DNA of 6,475 nt, taken from Deltaproteobacteria bacterium (GTDB lineage Bacteria > Desulfobacterota > Dissulfuribacteria > Dissulfuribacterales > UBA3076). The notes under the pieces are model-generated. The model was given only the letters and a program-made list of their open reading frames with translations. It did no database searches and was not told where the DNA came from. The stretch lies in the NCBI GenBank assembly GCA_013138705.1, contig WTCF01000037.1, positions 1 through 6,475 on the forward strand. Direction: 5' to 3'. Numbering within the stretch: the stretch's first letter is position 1; every line of letters begins with the position of its first letter. Shown here piece by piece: positions 1 to 6,025 of the stretch. Position numbers and translations under genes: made by a program.

Positions 1-236
1 GGTCGCTTGTAAAATACTTGAGCAATGCTGTTGGGCAATCCGAAGCGTGAGAATTTGTCCGGAATACGTTCAAAGAGATTGGTGCAAAACCTTGCTGATT
101 TGAAGATGTAGTTGAATTTGATATTAGTTGAAAATTGTTGTAAAAAGGCGTGCACAGCATCCTTTTGCCTTTTCCGGAACTTTAGTTTGGTAAATATTAT
201 ATTTTCACCTTCGTGGGCGACGAAAGCACTCGTCAT
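1..236 (-). CDS. Possible partial ORF, unrecognised, running off the left edge
   Basis: On the minus strand a frame opens with ATG at 236-234 and stays open for 78 codons to the window edge, with an in-frame TAA seven codons upstream of the ATG. The translation begins MTSAFVAHEGENI, then is rich in Phe, Lys, Arg and Asn; a later stretch reads FERIPDKFSRFGLPNSIAQV. I do not recognise a family. No convincing Shine-Dalgarno precedes the ATG; a GTG near base 155, behind an AAAGGA, is an alternative start. It would be divergent from the YrdC gene, leaving a 54-nt gap. An open frame of this length in AT-rich DNA can arise by chance, so this is only a candidate. Confidence 0.25.
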   Translation of the reverse strand, partial: MTSAFVAHEGENIIFTKLKFRKRQKDAVHAFLQQFSTNIKFNYIFKSARFCTNLFERIPDKFSRFGLPNSIAQVFYKR

Positions 237-290
237 GAACGTTTGAGTAGTTTCTTAACTGCACAGGTCCATTTATTTTTTAATTATGAT

Positions 291-902
291 ATGGTCCCAC
301 CACCTGACAGCATATTGATCCAACGAGCTGCAGATATAGTGCAGAAAGGTGGAGTGGTAGCCTTTCCCACAGAGACGAGCTATGGGCTTGGGGCCTCAAT
401 AAAACACATTGATGCCCTTGAGCGAATCTATGTAATCAAAAAAAGGCCAAGGCATAAACCACTTTTGATCCTCATTTCAGATACTTCGGATCTCATCCAT
501 CTGGTCAGCCGAGTTCCGCCGGCAGCAGTTACCTTGATGGAGCGCTTCTGGCCAGGTCCCTTGACCCTGCTTTTGCCGGCTAAACCTGGGTTACCATGGC
601 CGCTTTGTGCAGATACAGCCAAGGTGGGCGTAAGAATCTCAAGCCATTCATGGGCACATTCCCTGGTACAAACCCTGGGGAATCCTATGACCGCAACCAG
701 TGCAAACCTCTCAGAACAACCCGCCACCTATAAGGCCGAGGAAGTTGCGGATCAGTTACGATCTTGTCCCCCTGACTATATACTGGACGGGGGGCCCACA
801 TCCGGAGGTGCCCCATCAACGATCATAGATGTATGCACTGACCCTCCTGAAATTATACGGGAAGGGGCATTCAGCTCAAAATATATGGATCTGTGCGGTT
901 AG
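291..902 (+). CDS. tsaC: YrdC/Sua5/YciO-family protein, probable threonylcarbamoyl-AMP synthase (TsaC-like)
   Basis: A 203-residue single-domain YrdC-type protein. In this family TsaC/Sua5 makes threonylcarbamoyl-adenylate from threonine, bicarbonate and ATP, the first step of t6A37 formation in ANN-decoding tRNAs; YciO members are close relatives of less certain role. Visible motifs are GGVVAFPTETSYGLG (residues 20-34), K50-x-R52 followed by P and KPLLIL, FWPGPLTLLL (86-95), GVRI (113-116) and ATSAN (135-139), giving the K-x-R / S137-x-N139 set typical of the active site. A C-terminal STIID plus IIREG stretch is also family-like. There is no Sua5-type C-terminal extension, so it is the short form. 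I chose ATG 291 because homology begins there; a GTG at 213 would add 26 residues unlike the family. The Shine-Dalgarno is weak at both. The stop codon lies inside the inverted repeat that follows. TsaC versus YciO cannot be settled by eye. Confidence 0.88.
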   Translation: MVPPPDSILIQRAADIVQKGGVVAFPTETSYGLGASIKHIDALERIYVIKKRPRHKPLLILISDTSDLIHLVSRVPPAAVTLMERFWPGPLTLLLPAKPGLPWPLCADTAKVGVRISSHSWAHSLVQTLGNPMTATSANLSEQPATYKAEEVADQLRSCPPDYILDGGPTSGGAPSTIIDVCTDPPEIIREGAFSSKYMDLCG

Positions 903-1004
903 CGGTTAGCTATTAGCTTAATCAACAGGTCAATAAGGTAAAGAGGATGTTGAACAGTTTTTATCCAAAAGCTAACCGCTAATGGCTAAAAGCTAATCGC
1001 TCAA
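899..1004. repeat. Heptamer-based inverted repeat element (TTAGCNN units)
   Basis: The left part (899-919) is three 7-bp units in a row: TTAGCGG, TTAGCTA, TTAGCTT. The right part (970-1004) is the same family in the opposite orientation; read on the minus strand it gives GAGCGAT TAGCTTT TAGCCAT TAGCGGT TAGCT. Bases 899-911 are a perfect 13-bp inverted match to 970-982, and 912-919 (ATTAGCTT) match 990-997 in inverted orientation. The unique centre is about 50 bp. The element starts within the last codons of the YrdC gene (its TAG is at 900-902) and ends 10 bp before the mltG start. It looks like a dispersed intergenic repeat (REP- or STRR-like) and not a terminator, because the loop is long and no T-run follows. 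Copy number in the genome cannot be seen here. Confidence 0.7.
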
Positions 1005-1014
1005 CTTAGGTAAT

Positions 1015-2151
1015 ATGCGCATAATACGTGAATTTTGGTTACCTGTTTTACTCTACTTAGTTTTTCTGTCCGGTTATCAGATCTGGAAAGAATGTACGTT
1101 GCCTGTTTCGGAAACAGGCAAAAATAAGACCGTATTAATTCCCACAGGGAGCACCTTTTCCTCAGCAGCACAATTACTTGAAGCAGAAGGCTTAATCAAA
1201 TCCAAGAGGGCGTTTTATTGCCTGGCCTGGTGGGAAAATGCAACAACCAGAATCAAGGCAGGAGAATATGAACTCTCTCCAACCCAAACGCCTGTAGAGA
1301 TCCTGGATTACCTGGTCCAGGGGAAAATCCGCCAATATATGGTTACCATCCCAGAGGGCTATAACCTGTTTCAAATAGATGACCTTCTTGCAAATGCGAA
1401 ATTGATATCAAACGATTCATTTCTCAATGTGGCAAGAGACAAAAACATCTTAAGGACTTTGGGCATAAAGGCTGATAGCGCCGAGGGCTATGTTTACCCT
1501 GACACCTATCAATTGACCAAGGACGCCACGGCACGTGAGATGCTCCGCACCTTTGTAAATCATTTCTGGGAAGTATGGAATTCAGAAGAATTCAGCCGCA
1601 GAACGGAAGAACTAGGTGTTCAAATCCACGACATAGTGACCATTGCTTCCATAGTGGAAAAAGAGGCCATGCGGTCAAGAGAAATGCCGCTAATTGCTTG
1701 CGTATTCTGGAATCGCGTGAAAAAAAACATGCCGCTCCAGGCAGATCCAACTGTCCACTATGGGATACTGGTGGAAACCAAAGCAAGAAAGAGCCGTCTC
1801 AGGTGGAAAGATCTTAGAAAAAGGACCCCCTATAACACTTATGTAAACAGAGGTCTTCCCAAGGGGCCGATTTCAAACCCGGGCAAGGAATCCATCAGGG
1901 CGACTCTCTATCCATCAAAAAAGGATTATTTATTCTTCGTTTCACGAAATAACGGGACACATTGTTTTTCCCGGACTTTGTCTGAACACAACAGGGCCGT
2001 AGATCAATACCAACGCCGGCGTAAATCCCGGCCCATAAAAAAAACCAACCCTGTTCCAACACAAACCACTGACGCCAAACCGGAAAAACATACACAAGAT
2101 GATACAAAGCCAGGCCCGCAAGACCTCCAAACAGGTGAAAGCCAGAACTAA
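1015..2151 (+). CDS. mltG: Endolytic murein transglycosylase MltG (YceG-like)
   Basis: A 378-residue inner-membrane lytic transglycosylase. MltG cleaves inside nascent glycan strands and is thought to set their length, acting at the periplasmic face near the synthases. Residues 8-23 form one hydrophobic anchor (FWLPVLLYLVFLSG). Residues about 38-105 are the LysM-like subdomain (VLIPTGSTFSSAAQLLEAEG). The YceG core follows: TIPEG (111-115), EGYVYPDTY (157-165), ASIVEKE (211-217, holding the catalytic glutamate, equivalent to E218 of E. coli), FWNRV, LQADPTVHYG (241-250), NTYVNRGLPKGPISNPG (274-290) and GTHCFSRTLSEHN (314-326). After residue 335 a charged Pro/Thr/Lys-rich tail of about 43 residues extends past the usual family end (E. 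coli MltG has 340). The start is fixed by the anchor; the Shine-Dalgarno is only TAGG, 4 nt away. It has its own upstream gap, so it may be transcribed apart from mraZ. Confidence 0.95.
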   Translation: MRIIREFWLPVLLYLVFLSGYQIWKECTLPVSETGKNKTVLIPTGSTFSSAAQLLEAEGLIKSKRAFYCLAWWENATTRIKAGEYELSPTQTPVEILDYLVQGKIRQYMVTIPEGYNLFQIDDLLANAKLISNDSFLNVARDKNILRTLGIKADSAEGYVYPDTYQLTKDATAREMLRTFVNHFWEVWNSEEFSRRTEELGVQIHDIVTIASIVEKEAMRSREMPLIACVFWNRVKKNMPLQADPTVHYGILVETKARKSRLRWKDLRKRTPYNTYVNRGLPKGPISNPGKESIRATLYPSKKDYLFFVSRNNGTHCFSRTLSEHNRAVDQYQRRRKSRPIKKTNPVPTQTTDAKPEKHTQDDTKPGPQDLQTGESQN

Positions 2152-2406
2152 TCCATCCATCTTCCCCACTTTGTGCCACCACCTCTTTCCCTTTTAATCG
2201 CCAGATAAAAATTAAAAAAACTTTTTTAAAAGTTTCAAGTAGATGACACTTTTTCCCGATAAAGGAATTAGAGGTAATTTATATATTTCTGTCTCAATTT
2301 TCAAGAATCATCATTTTTAAAAGCAAATTATAGAAAAAGAAAGGAAAGTACAGTTTCTATTATATAACCTACTGATATTTTTTGGTTAAATTATCTCTTA
2401 ATTCTC
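2152..2406. other. AT-rich intergenic region between mltG and the mraZ promoter
   Basis: No gene is supported here. The first 50 bases after the mltG stop are pyrimidine-rich. At 2218-2235 there is a perfect but wholly weak inverted repeat, AAACTTTT-TT-AAAAGTTT. It has only one GC pair per arm and no following T-run, so it is a poor terminator. The rest is strongly AT-rich, including A-tracts near 2330-2345, and could act as UP-element-like DNA for the promoter at 2407. No GC-rich terminator hairpin for mltG was seen. Confidence 0.5.
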
Positions 2407-2436
2407 TTGACAGGCAACCCTTTATTAAAATATATA
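2407..2436 (+). promoter_or_regulatory. Sigma70-type promoter of the mraZ / dcw operon
   Basis: A consensus -35 box TTGACA is at 2407-2412 and a TATATA -10 box at 2431-2436, separated by 18 bp. The predicted start of transcription is near 2443, just before the G-rich MraZ boxes and about 34 nt before the mraZ ATG. The flank is AT-rich. This is the best promoter match seen in the window and sits where the dcw promoter is expected. An in-register -10 one base earlier (17-bp spacer, ATATAT) is also possible. Confidence 0.7.
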
Positions 2437-2444
2437 GGTATATA

Positions 2445-2470
2445 GTGGGATAAAGTAGGACAAAGGGGTA
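2445..2470 (+). promoter_or_regulatory. Triple MraZ-box operator (10-bp direct repeats)
   Basis: Three G-rich boxes recur at exactly 10-bp steps: GTGGGA at 2445, GTAGGA at 2455 and GGGGTA at 2465, each followed by an A-rich linker (TAAA, CAAA, AAAG). Known MraZ operators are direct TGGGN-like repeats with 5-nt spacers upstream of mraZ, so the pattern and location both fit. The boxes begin at the predicted transcription start, and the third merges with the mraZ ribosome binding site. MraZ bound here could block RNA polymerase and so autorepress the operon. Binding is inferred from family knowledge. Confidence 0.75.
2463..2468 (+). promoter_or_regulatory. mraZ ribosome binding site overlapping the third MraZ box
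   Basis: AAGGGG lies 8 nt before the ATG at 2477 and is the only good Shine-Dalgarno for mraZ. It shares its G-run with the third operator box, so the same bases serve operator and translation signals. Confidence 0.65.
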
Positions 2471-2476
2471 AAAGCA

Positions 2477-2926
2477 ATGTTCAGAGGACGGTCGGCCCAT
2501 GTCTTGGATGCCAAGGGCCGTCTTAGCATTCCAGCCCGTTTTAGAGAGTTCTTGCAGGCAAAATACGATGGCCGGTTGATAGTCACCAACCTGCCCTCTT
2601 GCCTCGCAGCTTATCCTTTTGAGGAATGGCGAAAGATAGAAGAACATTTCAGCCGGTTCCAATTTGGACCTCCTGAAGTCGTAGCCTTTAAAAGATATTT
2701 GTTGGGAGCAGCAGCGGAGTGTCCCCTGGATGGCCAGGGGAGAATATTGATGCCTCTGAAGCTCCGTGAAGAGGCGGGACTGACCAGAGATGTGGTTCTC
2801 TCTGGCATGCTCACTTATTTCGAAATATCAAACAATGATAACTTGAACAAAGAATTGCAAAAAACGAGGGATAACTTTGACCAGTACAGCAGCGATATCA
2901 CCGCTAAATTCGGAATTAGCGGCTAG
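2477..2926 (+). CDS. mraZ: Transcriptional regulator MraZ
   Basis: A 149-residue member of the MraZ family, the DNA-binding regulator that opens most dcw clusters and represses its own operon. It has the two tandem SpoVT/AbrB-like (double-psi barrel half) repeats expected: D11-A-K-G-R15 in LDAKGRLSIPARFRE, and D85-G-Q-G-R89 in LDGQGRILMPLKLRE. Both keep the DxxxR signature that contacts DNA. The N-terminus MFRGRSAHVLD is typical and fixes the start. Length is normal (E. coli MraZ has 152). Promoter, boxes and ribosome site lie just upstream; rsmH starts 10 nt after its stop. The protein is expected to form a ring-shaped multimer that binds the repeated boxes. Confidence 0.97.
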   Translation: MFRGRSAHVLDAKGRLSIPARFREFLQAKYDGRLIVTNLPSCLAAYPFEEWRKIEEHFSRFQFGPPEVVAFKRYLLGAAAECPLDGQGRILMPLKLREEAGLTRDVVLSGMLTYFEISNNDNLNKELQKTRDNFDQYSSDITAKFGISG

Positions 2927-2933
2927 AAAGGAG
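2926..2933 (+). promoter_or_regulatory. rsmH ribosome binding site
   Basis: GAAAGGAG begins on the last base of the mraZ stop codon and ends 3 nt before ATG 2937. It decides in favour of this ATG over the in-frame upstream TTG at 2877, which has no such site and would lie inside mraZ. Confidence 0.7.
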
Positions 2934-2936
2934 ACC

Positions 2937-3845
2937 ATGCATTGCCCGGTAATGGTTTCCGAAGTGCTGGATGGCCTGTCGTTGAGGCCGGGCGGGGTCT
3001 ATGTTGATGCAACACTGGGCCTGGGTGGCCATACAGAGGCCATACTGTCAAGGTGCCCTGAAGTCAAAATGGTCCTTGGCCTTGACTGTGACACAGAGGC
3101 CCTGGAACAGGCCGAATCCAGATTGGCCCTATTTGGTGACAAGGTTCGGTTCATTCACAGCAATTTTATCCATCTCCATGATGTTCTTTTATTCAATAGA
3201 ATAGGGCAAGTTGATGGGATACTTATGGATCTTGGAATTTCAAGCTTCCATCTGGAGAATAGCAGGAGGGGCTTCAGCTTTTCCAGGGACGAACCTCTTG
3301 ACATGCGCATGGATTCTTCTGCCCCTGGTGCAGTGACTGCTGCTGACATGGTCAACAAGCTTCCGGTCAAAAGATTGACCGAGCTTATCCAAACATACGG
3401 GGAGGAGAGATGGGCAAAGAGAATCGCCAAACGCATATATGACAGGCAGAAGACAGCCCCGATTCTGACTTCAGCGGAATTGGCAGAAGTGGTTGCCAAT
3501 TCCATTCCCAGGAAATACCACCCACGCCGAATTCATCCTGCCACACGGACCTTCCAGGCGCTCCGAATCGCAGTGAACCGAGAGCTCGACAACCTTAAAG
3601 AGGCCCTTGACTCACTCCCGTCTTGCCTGAGACCAGAAGGACGACTGTGTATTATCTCTTTTCATTCCCTGGAGGACCGTCTGGTAAAAATCGCTTTCAG
3701 AGAAGATAACAGATTGAAACCCTTAACTAAAAAACCCATGGTACCAGGTCCTGAAGAAATGCATAGTAATCCCAGGGCCAGAAGTGCCAAGCTGAGAATT
3801 GCTCAATGTATAGAGCCCGGCGCGACTCAATTGAAATTAATATAA
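2937..3845 (+). CDS. rsmH: 16S rRNA (cytosine(1402)-N4)-methyltransferase RsmH
   Basis: A 302-residue SAM-dependent methyltransferase (formerly MraW) that adds the N4-methyl group to C1402 in the decoding centre of 16S rRNA. The N-terminus MHCPVMVSEVLDGL matches the family HxPV start. SAM-binding motifs are VDATLGLGGHTEAIL (23-37) and LGLDCDTEAL (47-56). The family signature DGILMDLGISSFHL (93-106) is followed by RRGFSF and PLDMRMD (120-126). Further conserved blocks are GEERWAKRIAKRI (155-167), HPATRTFQALRIAVNREL (200-217), ISFHSLEDRLVK (240-251) and a C-terminal NPRARSAKLRIA (278-289). Nothing is missing. It follows mraZ by 10 nt, the standard dcw order, and is presumably co-transcribed and under MraZ control. 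Confidence 0.97.
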   Translation: MHCPVMVSEVLDGLSLRPGGVYVDATLGLGGHTEAILSRCPEVKMVLGLDCDTEALEQAESRLALFGDKVRFIHSNFIHLHDVLLFNRIGQVDGILMDLGISSFHLENSRRGFSFSRDEPLDMRMDSSAPGAVTAADMVNKLPVKRLTELIQTYGEERWAKRIAKRIYDRQKTAPILTSAELAEVVANSIPRKYHPRRIHPATRTFQALRIAVNRELDNLKEALDSLPSCLRPEGRLCIISFHSLEDRLVKIAFREDNRLKPLTKKPMVPGPEEMHSNPRARSAKLRIAQCIEPGATQLKLI

Positions 3846-3877
3846 CTACCCTTGAGCATCTTGCCGGAACATGCTTT

Positions 3878-3883
3878 AGGAGG
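3878..3883 (+). promoter_or_regulatory. ftsL ribosome binding site
   Basis: A perfect AGGAGG with a 7-nt spacer to ATG 3891. It is the strongest Shine-Dalgarno in the window and sets the ftsL start downstream of the in-frame ATG at 3852, which would place this site inside the coding region. Confidence 0.85.
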
Positions 3884-3890
3884 GAGAAAA

Positions 3891-4256
3891 ATGAGTCCTC
3901 GATCAGCAACAATTAGAATACCCCAGAGACGTTCATATGTTCCGATGGCACAGGAAAACAACACCGGCAGCATCCTTTCGTTCTCACAAGTACTCAAGAT
4001 AACCCGTCAAAAGACAATTGCGCTCATATTTGCTCTAGCCGCCTTATTAATACTGGGGTTCTGGACTACGCACGAGACCCGGAAAATAGCAAAGGACATA
4101 GAGTTTCTTCAGATTGAGGAAGGCCGTCTCGGTGCTCAATATCAGGATTTCAGCACTCAAATGGACCGGCTCAAGGCACGCAAGCGTATGGAAAAATTGG
4201 GGGAAAAAATGGGACTTCACCCACCCACAGACAGGCAGACAATATCCCTTAACTGA
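3891..4256 (+). CDS. ftsL: Cell division protein FtsL
   Basis: A 121-residue bitopic membrane protein with FtsL/DivIC-type layout. A basic, polar cytoplasmic N-terminus (residues 1-41) leads to one transmembrane helix (about 42-59, TIALIFALAALLILGFWT). A charged periplasmic coiled coil follows (about 61-108), with heptad-like hydrophobic spacing through IAKDIEFLQIEEGRL. The C-terminus RMEKLGEKMGLHPPTDRQ resembles the RIExxAxxxLGLxxP ending of this family. FtsL pairs with FtsB and FtsQ to recruit and activate FtsW-FtsI at the division site. Sequence conservation in FtsL is low, so the call rests on topology, tail motif and position between rsmH and the ftsI-like gene. The next gene starts 11 nt later. 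Confidence 0.88.
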   Translation: MSPRSATIRIPQRRSYVPMAQENNTGSILSFSQVLKITRQKTIALIFALAALLILGFWTTHETRKIAKDIEFLQIEEGRLGAQYQDFSTQMDRLKARKRMEKLGEKMGLHPPTDRQTISLN

Positions 4257-4267
4257 TAGAGATCAGA

Positions 4268-6025
4268 ATGAGTTTTCCTTATAAAGATAAAAGAATTATG
4301 TTCCTTTTCGTCCTGGCAGGTTTTTTGATCATTGCTACATCGTTTGTTGGTTGCTTTTGGCAGAGCAGCAATGTCAGTAGCGAAGATGAGATTGATTCGT
4401 CCAGGCTTTCTCAACAACGGAGCCGTGACTACTATTCCCGGCAAAGCCCCCTGTACAGGGGCATAATTCTTGACAGGACAGGAGCGATATTCGCCGTAAG
4501 CCAAAAGACAATCTCTGCCTTAGCAAGGCCTTCCAAGTTGCCGCAAGCTGATGATTGGGTACCACGGGTATCAGAAATCCTTTGTCTTGATCCTCATGCT
4601 GTGACAAAACTGCTGTCGGAGGAACAGGACGTTATCTGTCTAAAGGACGGCATTTCCGTAGAACAAGGTCTGAAGCTGAAAGACATGCGGCTTAAGGGAA
4701 TAGAAATACAGGAAAAATATAAAAGGATATATCCTTGCGGTCCACTGGCTTCTCCGGTTTTGGGGTTTGTCGATCAAGGCGGTATGGGCCTTGAGGGAAT
4801 TGAATATACATATGACAACCTTTTAAGCCATACTAATATGCCACAAATTCACGCGGGTGCACAGGAACTTACGCTTACCCTTGAAAAAAATATTCAGGCA
4901 TCAGCGGAAAAAGAGCTTGGCAGGCAACTGAAAAGACTTAAGGCCGATAAAGGCTGTCTTGTTATAATGAGTGTTGAAAACGGTGAGATCCTTGCTCTTG
5001 CCAGCAAGCCTTCCTGGGACCCGGAACGTTTTTGGGAACTACCTGCAACAAACATTACAAATTACTCTCTGCAAGACAATGTTGACCTGATGGTCCTTGC
5101 GCCTTTTTTAAACCGGATGTTTGAACAAAGTAAGCTGCCAAAATCAAAAATCCGGTCTTTGGACAAAAAGGCCCGGAAGTGGGAATGGGAGACTTTGGGT
5201 AAAGGTCTGGTCCTGTGGAGTCCCTGGGCTGAACAGGAGCTGAAGGATCTTATCTCTTATGACGACATGTCAAGGGATCTCTTGGGTCTGGGGTTTGGTC
5301 AGCCTACAGGTATTGACCTTCCGGGTGAAGGCCAAGGCAGCCTGTCTTCAGTCCTGCCGAGCTCACTGAATTGCTTCTTACGCCGGGGTATCACAGCCAG
5401 TCCGATCCAGATTCTCAGGGCCTTCTCTGCCCTGATAAATGGGAATATATTGGTGACACCACACGTGGCTCTACAAAGCCCTAATGAATTCCTGACATCC
5501 GAGTCTTCCATAAAGGACCAAAGGCAGGCCAAAATTCCCTGGTTAACAGAAGAGCTTATACTCAGATCACGGAAAAACCTCGAGGTCAGGGGAGGGCCTT
5601 CTCTTGCCAGCATCAGGTGGAATGAACAGTCTGAGCAAATATCTACTCAATTTCCAGCCCAGGTCACTGCCCTGGGATTCTGGCCCGACAAATCACCCAA
5701 AGTAAGTTATATTGTTTTGCTAGACGGCGTAAAAATTGATCCTCGTGAACGTAGGGGCACTTTAGGGCGAGCACTAATAGTAGCAAAACAGGCGGCACAG
5801 ATACCATTGAAAGACAAATGGCGAACGGTGAAAAGCCAAGAGACCCAAAAAGAACTCTCCAGGATGCCAAATCTTAAAGGAAAATCCGTAAGACAGGCCT
5901 TGGATATTCTGCAATCCATAGGCATTTCCACCAAACTCAAAGGTGTAGGGACTGTGATCGCACAGAAACCAAGATCAGGAATACCTCTTAAGGGTGTGAA
6001 GGTCTGCAGTATAACCTGCAAATGA
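4268..6025 (+). CDS. FtsI/PBP-like protein in the dcw cluster, apparently lacking the transpeptidase active site; C-terminal PASTA
   Basis: A 585-residue class B PBP homologue. It has a basic N-terminus and membrane anchor (11-28), then a PBP-dimerisation domain (about 62-205) with RGIILDRTGAIFA, KRIYPCGPLASPVLGF and GLEGIEYTYDNLL. The transpeptidase-like domain (about 228-510) keeps framework pieces: NGEILALASKPSWDP (238-252), LGFGQPTGIDLPGEG (341-355), GITASPIQILRAFSALING (374-392) and ALGFWPDKSPK (468-478). Residues about 532-585 form one PASTA domain (MPNLKGKSVRQALDIL). The catalytic motifs are missing: where EPGSTFK should lie the sequence reads DLMVLAPF (273-280), the SxN region reads LWSPW (316-320), and no K[ST]G exists before ALGFWP. 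SFGQGI is also replaced by CFLRRGI. The frame is unbroken, so this is a diverged protein and not an obvious pseudogene. A structural or regulatory divisome role, perhaps through FtsL/FtsW contacts, is inference. I leave the symbol blank; position would say ftsI. Confidence 0.85.
   Translation: MSFPYKDKRIMFLFVLAGFLIIATSFVGCFWQSSNVSSEDEIDSSRLSQQRSRDYYSRQSPLYRGIILDRTGAIFAVSQKTISALARPSKLPQADDWVPRVSEILCLDPHAVTKLLSEEQDVICLKDGISVEQGLKLKDMRLKGIEIQEKYKRIYPCGPLASPVLGFVDQGGMGLEGIEYTYDNLLSHTNMPQIHAGAQELTLTLEKNIQASAEKELGRQLKRLKADKGCLVIMSVENGEILALASKPSWDPERFWELPATNITNYSLQDNVDLMVLAPFLNRMFEQSKLPKSKIRSLDKKARKWEWETLGKGLVLWSPWAEQELKDLISYDDMSRDLLGLGFGQPTGIDLPGEGQGSLSSVLPSSLNCFLRRGITASPIQILRAFSALINGNILVTPHVALQSPNEFLTSESSIKDQRQAKIPWLTEELILRSRKNLEVRGGPSLASIRWNEQSEQISTQFPAQVTALGFWPDKSPKVSYIVLLDGVKIDPRERRGTLGRALIVAKQAAQIPLKDKWRTVKSQETQKELSRMPNLKGKSVRQALDILQSIGISTKLKGVGTVIAQKPRSGIPLKGVKVCSITCK

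Noticed and set aside
165..203. Promoter TTGCCT with TATTAT/TATATT upstream of the YrdC gene
   Set aside because: The spacing is 20 bp or more for the best -10 candidates, and AT-rich DNA gives many such matches, so it was not listed.
213..290. GTG start at 213 for the YrdC-family gene, adding 26 residues
   Set aside because: The extra residues do not resemble the family N-terminus, there is no ribosome site, and family homology begins right after ATG 291.
947..982. Mini-ORF of 11 codons (MLNSFYPKANR) between the YrdC gene and mltG
   Set aside because: Its AAGAGG touches the ATG with no spacer, and half of it is the heptamer repeat; it is most likely chance.
2218..2235. Inverted repeat AAACTTTT/AAAAGTTT as an mltG terminator
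   Set aside because: The stem is almost all A-T with a 2-4 nt loop and no T-run follows, so it is too weak for a credible intrinsic terminator.
2877..2936. TTG start at 2877 for rsmH
   Set aside because: It lies inside mraZ and adds 20 unrelated residues. The AAAGGAG site and the HCPV start of the family support ATG 2937.
3155..3505. Long minus-strand open frame within rsmH, and similar ones across mltG and the FtsI-like gene
   Set aside because: They are shadows of well-supported + strand genes, with no recognisable domains or ribosome sites.
5156..5167. SLDK (residues 297-300) as a relocated SxxK motif in the FtsI-like protein
   Set aside because: It is about 20 residues too far along, is not preceded by EPG, and is followed by KARKWEWE where a hydrophobic helix is required.
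5363..5371. SLN (residues 366-368) as the SxN motif in the FtsI-like protein
   Set aside because: It falls after TGIDLPGEG, where the family has the SFGQG block. True SxN lies before that landmark.
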